6,586 bases of DNA. Source: Armatimonadota bacterium (GTDB lineage: Bacteria; Armatimonadota; JAAZEB01). Shown one piece after another: positions 1-5,612 of the stretch (position 1 is its first letter; each line of letters opens with the position of its first letter). The position numbers and the translations under genes are program-made. The stretch is taken from the NCBI GenBank assembly GCA_012841485.1, contig DUUU01000579.1, positions 1 through 6,586 on the forward strand, given 5' to 3'. The notes under the pieces were generated by a model that saw only the letters and a list, made by a program, of their open reading frames with translations, ran no database searches and was not told where the DNA came from.

Positions 1-153
1 CGCGCGCACATCCGCAGGCTGGAGGCACCGTAGGCGCGCCATGGAGATCACCGCCCCCTCTCTTCCAACGCCGCCTGCCCGAGCCTTTCGCCCAAATGGC
101 CGGCGCGGGCGCAGTCTCGACGCATCCCTCCAACGGTGTGAAGGAGCAGGAAG
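1..153. other. Upstream flank without a convincing complete gene
   Basis: On the + strand the first 33 bases read as an open frame ending RAHIRRLEAP and a TAG stop at 31-33. This could be the tail of a gene lying left of the window, but ten residues are too few to support that. The rest is GC-rich, with no recognisable promoter hexamers. It ends in the ribosome binding site of the dehydrogenase gene. Confidence 0.3.
141..146 (+). promoter_or_regulatory. Ribosome binding site selecting the TTG start
   Basis: AAGGAG lies 7 nt upstream of TTG at 154. It is the only good Shine-Dalgarno match near the 5' end of the frame. It supports TTG over the internal ATG at 211, which would remove the first strand of the catalytic domain. 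Confidence 0.75.
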
Positions 154-1158
154 TTGTCCCAGGAGAGGTTCTATCCAGATCTGACGATCGCGCTGCTGGC
201 ACCCCGCGCGATGGCAAAGCGGGTCTTTGCGCCCCGGCATTATGACCGCTTGGAGTCAATGGCTACGCTTGTGGACGCGTGCTTCGAGCGCGCTGCGGAT
301 GAGCGCGTGGACCAACTGGCGAAGGCCGACATCATCGTGAGCACCTGGGGCATGCCCCGCGTGGACGAGGCCTTCCTGGAGCGGACTCCCAGGTTGCGCG
401 CGCTCTTCTACGCCGCGGGCTCGGTGAAGGGGTTTGTCACTGACGCGCTTTTCGAGCGAGGGATCACCCTGAGCTCGGCTGCGCCGGCGAACGCAATCCC
501 GGTAGCCGAGTATACCGTGGCTGCCATCATCCTATCGAACAAGCGCTTCTGGGCGCTGATGCGCCATCGGCGCGGCGAGGCCGGCCTTCCGGAGGAGGTG
601 CCCGGAAACTACCGGCGCACCGTGGGCGTGATTGCGGCCAGCATGGTGGGCCGTGAGGTGATCCGCCTGCTTCGCGGCTATGATCTGGAGGTGCTCCTCT
701 ATGATCCCTGGGTGGGAGAAGAGGAAGCCCGCCGTCTTGGGGTCACCAAGGTGGAGCTGCCGGAGCTGATGGAGCGCTCCGATGTGGTCTCGCTGCATGC
801 CCCCAATCTGCCAAGTCTGCGCCACATGATCGACAGGCCGCTCCTGGCGCGGATGAAGGATGGCGCCACCTTCATCAACACGGCGCGAGGTGCCCTCGTG
901 GATGAAGAGGCCCTCCTCGCGGAGCTGCAGTCGGGCCGGATCTGGGCGGTCCTGGATGTGACCGACCCGGAGCCCCCGGTCGAAGGCAGCCCGCTCTATA
1001 CGCTCCCGAACGTGATCTATACGCCGCATATCGCGGGATCGATGCACCAGGAGTGCCATCGAATGGCGGATTTCGCTCTCGACGAGCTGGATCGCTACCT
1101 GCGGGGAGAGCCCCTGCGAAACGCCATCCAGCGGGAGGCTCTGACACGATTGGCATGA
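154..1158 (+). CDS. D-isomer-specific 2-hydroxyacid dehydrogenase, NAD-dependent
   Basis: The 334-residue product matches the usual length of the D-2-hydroxyacid dehydrogenase family, cytosolic enzymes that interconvert 2-keto acids and D-2-hydroxy acids with NAD(P). The split catalytic domain covers about 1-120 and 295-334. The Rossmann domain covers about 125-293, with its dinucleotide loop at 158-167 (GVIAASMVGR). Asp184 in LLYDPW ends the second strand and suggests NAD over NADP. The catalytic triad is visible as Arg245 in NTARGALVDEEAL, Glu273 in DPEPP and His292 in TPHIAGS. The loop carries Ala161 where many relatives have Gly. The substrate cannot be told from sequence: glyoxylate, hydroxypyruvate, phosphoglycerate and sugar-derived acids are all possible, but the protein lacks the extra C-terminal ACT domain of long SerA forms. 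The start is TTG with AAGGAG 7 nt upstream. The stop overlaps the next start (ATGA), so the two genes are probably co-transcribed. Confidence 0.93.
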   Translation: MSQERFYPDLTIALLAPRAMAKRVFAPRHYDRLESMATLVDACFERAADERVDQLAKADIIVSTWGMPRVDEAFLERTPRLRALFYAAGSVKGFVTDALFERGITLSSAAPANAIPVAEYTVAAIILSNKRFWALMRHRRGEAGLPEEVPGNYRRTVGVIAASMVGREVIRLLRGYDLEVLLYDPWVGEEEARRLGVTKVELPELMERSDVVSLHAPNLPSLRHMIDRPLLARMKDGATFINTARGALVDEEALLAELQSGRIWAVLDVTDPEPPVEGSPLYTLPNVIYTPHIAGSMHQECHRMADFALDELDRYLRGEPLRNAIQREALTRLA

Positions 1159-2054
1159 GAACCGGTACGATACGGCGCACACTCCGCGCCCTATTCACTC
1201 TCTTGACGCTTGGGGTCTGCCTGGCCCCGGCACGGCCCGCGCACGCCTGGGCTACCGACGGCCATATGGTTCTGACCGAAGCCGCGGTACTGGCGACGCC
1301 GGCTTCGCTCCCCTCCTTCTTTCGATCCGGCGCGAAGGCAATCGCCCGCGACTCGCGCGACCCCGATTTCGCCAAGAATCGATCCTTGCCGGCGCTTCGC
1401 AACGGCGAGGGCCCCGAGCACTTCCTTGATCTGGAGCTACTGAAGGGCCGCTCGCTTCCAGCGACGCGCTACGGCTTCATCCATCAATGCGCCCGTGCCA
1501 AACTGGATCCCGACCGGGCGGGTCTCCTGCCTTATGCCCTCGCAGAAGCAACGGAGCGCCTCGCCCTCGCTTTCGCGGAGAGCCGCCAGCGCCCGGAGGA
1601 TACACACGTGCAGGCCAAGTGCCGATACCTTGCCGGGCAGGTGGCTCACTACGCCCAGGATCTCTGCCAGCCGCTGCACACGACGGTCCACCACGACGGC
1701 AAGGTGCGCCCGGATGGCAGTTCGCCGCGCACCGGCATCCACTCGCGCATCGATGACCTCATTACGGCGCTCCGCGTTGAGCCAAGCGTCCTGGCTGCGC
1801 GCCAACAGGTCACGCCTGTGGAATCGCTCATGCCGGCCATCCTGTCGGAGCTGAAGCGGAGCAATGCGCTGGTTACGCGTGTCTATATGCTGGAGCCGAA
1901 GTTGCGCGTGAAAGGAGCGCGCGGTTTGGCGCCGGAAGTCTCTGACTTTGCACAGGAGCGCGCGCGGGCGAGCGTCCGCTTCACCGCCTCGCTCTATGCC
2001 ACCGCATGGAAGCTTTCGGGCACGCTCCAGCTGCCAAAAGCGGCCGCGGAGTAG
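1155..2054 (+). CDS. Secreted zinc-dependent S1/P1 nuclease / phospholipase C-superfamily hydrolase
   Basis: The product has 299 residues. Residues 1-31 form a Sec signal peptide: basic start MRTGTIRR, hydrophobic core LFTLLTLGVCLA, and an AHA cleavage site. Cleavage leaves Trp32 as the mature N-terminus. In S1/P1 nucleases and zinc phospholipases C, the N-terminal Trp itself binds the metal cluster. The other ligands are in place: His37 in WATDGH, an Asp in RDSRDPD (66-71), His89 in PEHFLD, His165/Asp169/His175 in HYAQDLCQPLH, and His196/Asp200 in IHSRID. The HxxxD-QPLH and HxxxD spacings favour an S1/P1-type three-zinc hydrolase that cleaves single-stranded nucleic acid, or a related phosphodiesterase, outside the cytoplasm. 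The exact substrate is not determined. The start at 1155 overlaps the previous stop by ATGA. The nearest Shine-Dalgarno (GGGAGG, 1133-1138) is 16 nt away, so translational coupling is likely. An upstream in-frame ATG at 1053 was not used because it would bury the signal peptide. Confidence 0.85.
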   Translation: MRTGTIRRTLRALFTLLTLGVCLAPARPAHAWATDGHMVLTEAAVLATPASLPSFFRSGAKAIARDSRDPDFAKNRSLPALRNGEGPEHFLDLELLKGRSLPATRYGFIHQCARAKLDPDRAGLLPYALAEATERLALAFAESRQRPEDTHVQAKCRYLAGQVAHYAQDLCQPLHTTVHHDGKVRPDGSSPRTGIHSRIDDLITALRVEPSVLAARQQVTPVESLMPAILSELKRSNALVTRVYMLEPKLRVKGARGLAPEVSDFAQERARASVRFTASLYATAWKLSGTLQLPKAAAE

Positions 2055-2095
2055 TGTCCAGGGCGAAGATATCCGCGTGATTGAGAGCAAGAGAG

Positions 2096-2152
2096 AGCGG
2101 CAGGATTCCGCCACGGGGAGCGCGAAAAAAACGAGCGCGGCATCCTGCCGCT
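2096..2152. terminator. Inverted repeat, possible terminator of the dehydrogenase-nuclease unit
   Basis: AGCGGCAGGAT (2096-2106) is perfectly complementary to ATCCTGCCGCT (2142-2152). After one mismatch the stem continues with CCGC (2108-2111) against GCGG (2137-2140). The 25-nt loop contains a run of seven A (2125-2131). The structure starts 42 nt after the nuclease stop codon, which fits a transcript end. No U tract follows on the + strand, so a Rho-dependent end, an mRNA-stabilising 3' hairpin or an unrelated repeat is equally possible. Confidence 0.5.
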
Positions 2153-2277
2153 GAGGACTGGCTCGAGTAGGACAACAAACAGACACCAGGCACTCTACCA
2201 CTTTTCAGGACTCCATTCCACCACGACTCCACTCCGCCCTGTACGAATGAGAACATGACGAGCCGCATGAGCCCACA

Positions 2278-2351
2278 TACCCGCTGCCCTGTTCCCCCAG
2301 CGACCGGCAAGGGTCAACACGCGCGTGCTACCGCGCTGCCTATTCCCCCAG
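2278..2351. repeat. Degenerate direct repeat, two copies 51 bp apart
   Basis: CGCTGCCCTGTTCCCCCAG (2282-2300) and CGCTGCCTATTCCCCCAG (2334-2351) differ by one deletion and one substitution. The similarity extends a few bases left in TACC (2278 and 2329). Both lie upstream of the cyclotransferase-fusion gene. They could be paired protein-binding sites or debris of an old repeat. Confidence 0.45.
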
Positions 2352-2374
2352 AATGCCTGTCTTCGCAGGAGCAC

Positions 2375-2389
2375 GCGGGTCATACCCGC
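2375..2389 (+). promoter_or_regulatory. Short leader hairpin upstream of the cyclotransferase fusion
   Basis: GCGGGT (2375-2380) and ACCCGC (2384-2389) form a 6-bp perfect stem with a CAT loop. Flanking GAG/CTC bases could extend it across small bulges. It lies about 60 nt before the chosen GTG start. Its role is unknown. Confidence 0.35.
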
Positions 2390-2439
2390 ACTCACCGGGC
2401 TCCCACCGACGGATGTCGGATGGAGCATCGGTAATACCC

Positions 2440-2444
2440 GGAGG
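2440..2444 (+). promoter_or_regulatory. Ribosome binding site deciding the GTG start at 2449
   Basis: GGAGG lies 4 nt before GTG at 2449, a short but usable spacing. The two in-frame ATG codons upstream (2353 and 2413) have no Shine-Dalgarno sequence. Starting at 2449 also places the first beta strand of the cyclotransferase domain (KLFIHGTL) right at the N-terminus, as is usual for this family. Confidence 0.65.
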
Positions 2445-2448
2445 CTGT

Positions 2449-4308
2449 GTGATCCAGACCGATAAGCTCTTCATCCATGGAACGCTGGCAACTCCAAGAC
2501 ACCTGCGCCTGCTCACTGGATTCGAACCGCCCCGCCAGCCGGCGCTCCTGCGTGATTTCCGGCGAGTGCCCACGCCACACGCCCTGCCCCATATTCTGCC
2601 AGAGCCGGGCGCCACAACCGAGGGCTACCTGATCGAGGGAATCGATGTCGAAGTGTTGGCGCGTCTCGATCGGTATGAGGAGAATGGCTCGCTCTACGAG
2701 CGTCGCCCGGTTGTGGTGCGCGCCGGCGGCGAGTGGGTCCAGACGCACGCCTATGTGGGAAGCCCCACGGCCATCGGGGCGCATCCGTGCCGCGACTTCG
2801 AGCCGGAGGATCGCGTGGAGCGCCACCTCCTGGCCGAGATGGAAAGCACGCTCGCCCGCCGTTTCGGGAGCACGGAGAACGACATCCGCCTGGGCCGAGA
2901 GCTGTTGGGAGATACCATCGCCGAGCTCTCGCGAAAGCACTGGATCGACCCGCGCTGGTCGCCACGAGCCCTCGGGCGCGCGCTGCAACACGCCCCCCTC
3001 CCGAGCCTGGCGTGGCTTCGAGAGGACGCGCACGCGCGACGCTTCGCCAGCGCCTACCTGCGCCTCATCGCGCGCATCGTCATCCTCAACCAGGTGGAGG
3101 AGCGGGTCCGCCGCGACTTTCGGCAGGCACTCCGACCGCAGGTATCCTGCTATCCCCGCACCGAATCGTTGCTGGCGGCGCTCGCCTTCCTCAATGCGCG
3201 CGCGGAAGCCCTGGAAGCGGCGCTCGCGGGAGCCGGCCTCCGCGTCTACCGGGCCGACCATGACTACGTCGACACCGTGCGCCAGGCGATCCTCTTGGCC
3301 GATGCCCTCTATGATCCGAGCCTCGTGGCGGAGATCATCGCGCGCATGGGCATCAACCGCCGCCCTGGAAGCACGCCCCTTGGGGCAGAGCTGGAGTTCA
3401 GTCCCCTGGGAGCGCGCGCGATCCGCTCGCGGCGCGGCGCCGACCCGCAGCTCGATGGGCTTTACTACTTCCACGATTTTGACCTGGCGCGCCGCCTCTG
3501 GAAACTCGGGGGGTATCGCGATGACCACACCGGCGTCACCTTCGATGCCGGGCGAACACGCGGCTTCCTGGAGATCGCCTTCGGCCGGCTGCAGGTGGAA
3601 GGCGATCTCTCGCAGCCTGCCACCACCGACCTCTGGATTCTCTCGGAGCTGATCCGAGAGACGGTGGAGTTCATCGGCATCCCGCCGCACAGCCTGCATC
3701 TCTCGTTGCAAGCCGAGGAGGGCCGGCCCTTCACCCGCCTCCCGGGCCCGGAGTTCCTCTTCTGCCTGCTCCTCCTCGGAGGGGACCTGGGTCTCGACTC
3801 CGCCGGCATCCTGCGCGAGAAGCGGATCCATGGGGGAGAGATTCGCACGCGCCGGGGAGAGCTGGCGTTCTCGCGCTGGAACGCCCACCGCGCCGTGGAG
3901 GGCAGCCAGCCCCCCGTGCCGGTGATCGAGTTCACCTTCCCGCGCCTGGTGGCCGGACGCCACTACGATCCGCTCCTGTTCGCGCTGAAGGGGTTCCAGC
4001 GCGCGCTGAACCCCCTTCCCCTGGTGGGCCCCAATGGCCCCCTGGATCGTCGTTACTACCGCCAGATGGAGCAGGCGCTCCTTCAGTGGGCAGCGGCGCC
4101 AACGCCGGTCGATGAAGGCATCATCACGGAGTTCATCCACCTCGTCGCCAGGGGCCTGCGCATGGAGCGCGAAGCCGGCCACGGCCATTCGCCGGGCGAG
4201 TGCGCCGATGGCCTCATCCGCGTGGAGGCCGCGCTGCGCGAGCGCAACGAGGAGATTCGCCGGCTCTCCTCGCAGGGGCTTGCCTGCGCCCCCACTCAGG
4301 GGGCGTAG
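2449..4308 (+). CDS. Fusion of gamma-glutamylcyclotransferase (AIG2-like) domain with a predicted carboxylate-amine ligase-like region
   Basis: The product is 619 residues from GTG 2449 and appears soluble. Residues 5-105 look like an AIG2/gamma-glutamylcyclotransferase domain. LFIHGTL (7-13) matches the substrate-binding Y/H-GTL loop, and GYLIEGIDVEVLARLDRYEENGSLYERR (59-86) matches the conserved VxGELYEV...LDxYEG..YxR block, with Glu77 as the probable catalytic acid. Such enzymes release 5-oxoproline from gamma-glutamyl amines. Residues about 118-300 are helical and unrecognised. Residues about 308-520 hold motifs recalling the glutamate-cysteine ligase / amidoligase fold: GAELEF (312-317, acidic metal-binding strand), RGFLEIAF (371-378), HSLHLSL (414-420) and VIEFTFPR (492-499). 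These have the right order and spacing, but no single motif is decisive, and the usual Arg in the last block is shifted. The ligase assignment is therefore inference. Plain cyclotransferase domains are far shorter (roughly 110-190 residues), so the 500-residue extension is real extra function. The gene stands alone between a repeat-rich leader and a convergent neighbour. Confidence 0.75.
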   Translation: MIQTDKLFIHGTLATPRHLRLLTGFEPPRQPALLRDFRRVPTPHALPHILPEPGATTEGYLIEGIDVEVLARLDRYEENGSLYERRPVVVRAGGEWVQTHAYVGSPTAIGAHPCRDFEPEDRVERHLLAEMESTLARRFGSTENDIRLGRELLGDTIAELSRKHWIDPRWSPRALGRALQHAPLPSLAWLREDAHARRFASAYLRLIARIVILNQVEERVRRDFRQALRPQVSCYPRTESLLAALAFLNARAEALEAALAGAGLRVYRADHDYVDTVRQAILLADALYDPSLVAEIIARMGINRRPGSTPLGAELEFSPLGARAIRSRRGADPQLDGLYYFHDFDLARRLWKLGGYRDDHTGVTFDAGRTRGFLEIAFGRLQVEGDLSQPATTDLWILSELIRETVEFIGIPPHSLHLSLQAEEGRPFTRLPGPEFLFCLLLLGGDLGLDSAGILREKRIHGGEIRTRRGELAFSRWNAHRAVEGSQPPVPVIEFTFPRLVAGRHYDPLLFALKGFQRALNPLPLVGPNGPLDRRYYRQMEQALLQWAAAPTPVDEGIITEFIHLVARGLRMEREAGHGHSPGECADGLIRVEAALRERNEEIRRLSSQGLACAPTQGA

Positions 4309-4316
4309 GCTTTCGC

Positions 4317-4360
4317 GCGTTCACGAGGCAGGCCACCCAGGTGACCTACCCCGTGAACGC
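4317..4360. terminator. Bidirectional terminator-like hairpin between convergent genes
   Basis: GCGTTCACG (4317-4325) pairs perfectly with CGTGAACGC (4352-4360). Pairing resumes inside through single mismatches (GG/CC, AGG/CCT, CAC/GTG) down to a four-base loop at 4337-4340. The hairpin begins 8 nt after the + strand stop and ends 22 nt beyond the - strand stop at 4383, so it can serve both convergent transcripts. No clear T run flanks it on either side. Confidence 0.6.
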
Positions 4361-4382
4361 CATCCGTTCCTTTCGGAGCGCG

Positions 4383-5360
4383 TCAGCGTGTTCGTCGCCT
4401 GCTTCTGTCGGTGTCGCTCTCGCTTCTGACCTCCACGCCGCCCTTGGATTCGACGTCGACGTCGCCTTCCTTATGCACCTCGGCGACCTCGCGACGGATC
4501 GTCTCGGTATGCCGCTCCATCTCTGTCTCTGGATGCTGGCGGACGACGATCTCCTCTTTGATGACGGGGCGCTTCTCGATATGCACTTCCTCCTCGCGGA
4601 CCGGGATGCGCACCTCGCCCTCGGAGATCTCGCCCTCTGTCTGGTAGCGCGCCTCTCCCGTCACCGGCCGGCGCTCTACCTCTACCTCGGTATGCGAGAC
4701 AGGCACATCAATGGTGCGCTGCTCGGAGACCACGTGCTTCTCGACCTCGATCTCGCCGGTATGGACCTCGCGGGTCGTGACCATCTCCTCCTCGCGGAGG
4801 GGTACACGGGTCTCGCCCGCTCCGACCTCGCCGCCGCGCGTTCCCGCCATCTTACCCGAGGGTGCCTCGCCACCGCGCATTCCCGCCATCTCATGCGTCT
4901 CGGCGCGCCTCGCCATGCCCTCTTCCGACCAGTAGCGGTAAGCCCCGGCGTAGTCGATCTCCTCGCCAGAGCGCCACTCGATCGCGTTCTCCAATCGATC
5001 GCGCGGGGCGTCGATTCTCACCTGATGGTTTTCGTGGTTGAGGTGGATGCGGTCCAACGGCACCAACACTTGCCGGCCGCCCATGCCCCAGAGGCCACCG
5101 ATCTGGGCAAGGATGAAATAGACATGTTGGGTCTTCGGACTGGCGATCAGGTCGTGAACCTTGCCCACGTGATCGCCTTCCTCCGTGAGGATATCCCATC
5201 CCCGAATGTCGGGCTCACCCTCCGCGATGGTCCAATTCTCCAGGTCTTCCATCCGCTGCAGGTTCAGTTCCTCCCGGCGGTAGGTGCCTTCCCGGAACAT
5301 GCGGAACCGGTCCCCCTCACCGAGCGGATAGGGCTGATGCCCACCCATCTCGTTCGCCAT
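4383..5360 (-). CDS. PRC-barrel and DUF2382 (YsnF/AvaK) domain protein
   Basis: The product is 325 residues, highly charged, with no signal peptide or membrane segment. Residues about 50-117 form a PRC-barrel: DIRGWDILTEEGDHVGKV starts it, and VLVPLDRIHL follows. Residues about 184-295 match DUF2382, the domain of Bacillus YsnF and cyanobacterial AvaK, with its two half-repeats TRVPLREEE (from 184) and VRIPVREEEVHIEKRP and an ending like RREVAEV. A Gly/Arg/Glu linker (about 158-183) joins them and holds the near-duplicate MAGMRGGE / MAGTRGGE. The tail is Lys/Glu/Ser/Arg-rich. Proteins with this architecture are common in stress-tolerant soil bacteria and are called general-stress proteins, but their biochemical role is unknown. 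The start at 5360 (MANEMGGHQ) follows GGGAGG at 5371-5376 with 10 nt spacing. An in-frame ATG 17 codons earlier lacks a ribosome binding site. The gene faces the cyclotransferase fusion tail to tail. Confidence 0.88.
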   Translation of the reverse strand: MANEMGGHQPYPLGEGDRFRMFREGTYRREELNLQRMEDLENWTIAEGEPDIRGWDILTEEGDHVGKVHDLIASPKTQHVYFILAQIGGLWGMGGRQVLVPLDRIHLNHENHQVRIDAPRDRLENAIEWRSGEEIDYAGAYRYWSEEGMARRAETHEMAGMRGGEAPSGKMAGTRGGEVGAGETRVPLREEEMVTTREVHTGEIEVEKHVVSEQRTIDVPVSHTEVEVERRPVTGEARYQTEGEISEGEVRIPVREEEVHIEKRPVIKEEIVVRQHPETEMERHTETIRREVAEVHKEGDVDVESKGGVEVRSESDTDRSRRRTR

Positions 5361-5481
5361 CTCTCTCTTCCCTCCCGGCGCAACGGCGCCGCGCCTCACG
5401 TGGCGTCCCAAGCGCTCTGGGCTCCCTCGCCGCTGGGACTGCCAACCTGATCACTAATGCTCTCTGCCATGCTACGGTACC

Positions 5482-5520
5482 CGCGCCGGCGCGGCCACAA
5501 ACCACGCACCGGCGCGGCCA
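5482..5520. repeat. Tandem 16-bp repeat, possible operator
   Basis: CGCGCCGGCGCGGCCA (5482-5497) and CGCACCGGCGCGGCCA (5505-5520) differ at one base and start 23 bp apart, about two helical turns. The core GCGCCGGCGC (5483-5492) of the first copy is a perfect palindrome; the second copy matches it less well. The pair ends 19 bp upstream of the -35 hexamer at 5540, a position suited to an activator or a shared regulator of the divergent genes. In GC-rich DNA some of this could be chance. Confidence 0.45.
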
Positions 5521-5539
5521 TTCGCGCTGCACGCTCGGC

Positions 5540-5568
5540 TTGACAAGCACGCCTTTTCCAGGTAATCT
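5540..5568 (+). promoter_or_regulatory. Sigma70-type promoter for the exported beta-sandwich protein gene
   Basis: TTGACA (5540-5545) is a perfect -35 hexamer. A 17-bp spacer leads to TAATCT (5563-5568), which keeps the most conserved TA...T positions of the -10 hexamer. Transcription would begin near 5575 and give a leader of about 38 nt that includes the strong ribosome binding site. Confidence 0.7.
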
Positions 5569-5599
5569 AGCCGTGCTACCAATAATCGATACCAGCCGA

Positions 5600-5604
5600 G
5601 GAGG
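5600..5604 (+). promoter_or_regulatory. Ribosome binding site of the exported protein gene
   Basis: GGAGG lies within GAGGAGGAG (5598-5606), 8 nt upstream of ATG 5613. This is a near-ideal Shine-Dalgarno arrangement that fixes the start. Confidence 0.8.
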
Positions 5605-5612
5605 AGTCTGCC

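Larger units (their letters stand above)
2055..2448. other. 394-bp intergenic region with inverted and direct repeats
   Basis: No gene is supported here on either strand. The left part holds a long inverted repeat (2096-2152). The middle part (about 2155-2277) shows nothing I recognise. The right part holds a degenerate direct repeat (2278-2300 and 2329-2351), a short hairpin (2375-2389) and foldable leader sequence running into the ribosome binding site at 2440-2444. No convincing -35/-10 pair was seen for the downstream gene. Open frames on the - strand in this stretch have no ribosome binding site and resemble no family. Confidence 0.6.
5361..5612. other. Divergent intergenic region with tandem repeat and promoter
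   Basis: This 252-bp region separates the DUF2382 gene (-) from the exported protein gene (+). The right half holds a tandem 16-bp repeat and a sigma70-type promoter for the + gene. On the - side I found no convincing promoter hexamers for the DUF2382 gene, which may use an alternative sigma factor. Confidence 0.6.

Noticed and set aside
1437..2201. 254-codon open frame on the - strand opposite the nuclease-like gene
   Set aside because: It has no family motif, and the + strand has a signal peptide and a full metal-ligand pattern.
2353..2448. ATG codons at 2353 and 2413 as starts of the fusion protein
   Set aside because: Neither has a Shine-Dalgarno sequence, and the added residues (MPVFAGARGSYPHSPGS...) look like translated repeat DNA. 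GTG 2449 has GGAGG and fits the family start.
2645..3652. 335-codon + frame inside the fusion gene, and the similar 1053-1154 extension of the nuclease frame
   Set aside because: The first is a Ser/Arg-rich out-of-frame shadow. The second would add 34 residues ahead of a perfect signal peptide and lie wholly inside the dehydrogenase gene.
2392..4188. 598-codon open frame on the - strand opposite the cyclotransferase fusion
   Set aside because: It is a shadow produced by GC-rich codon use of the + gene. The translation shows no domain, is rich in Arg/Glu/Ala runs and has no ribosome binding site.
5361..5411. ATG at 5411 (- strand) as start of the DUF2382 protein
   Set aside because: It would add 17 Arg/Gly-rich residues and run through the strong GGGAGG site that serves ATG 5360.
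4200..5450. 416-codon open frame on the + strand opposite the DUF2382 gene
   Set aside because: Its Leu/Asp/His-rich low-complexity product is the complement of the charged DUF2382 repeats. The - strand frame has clear PRC-barrel and DUF2382 signatures and a good ribosome binding site.
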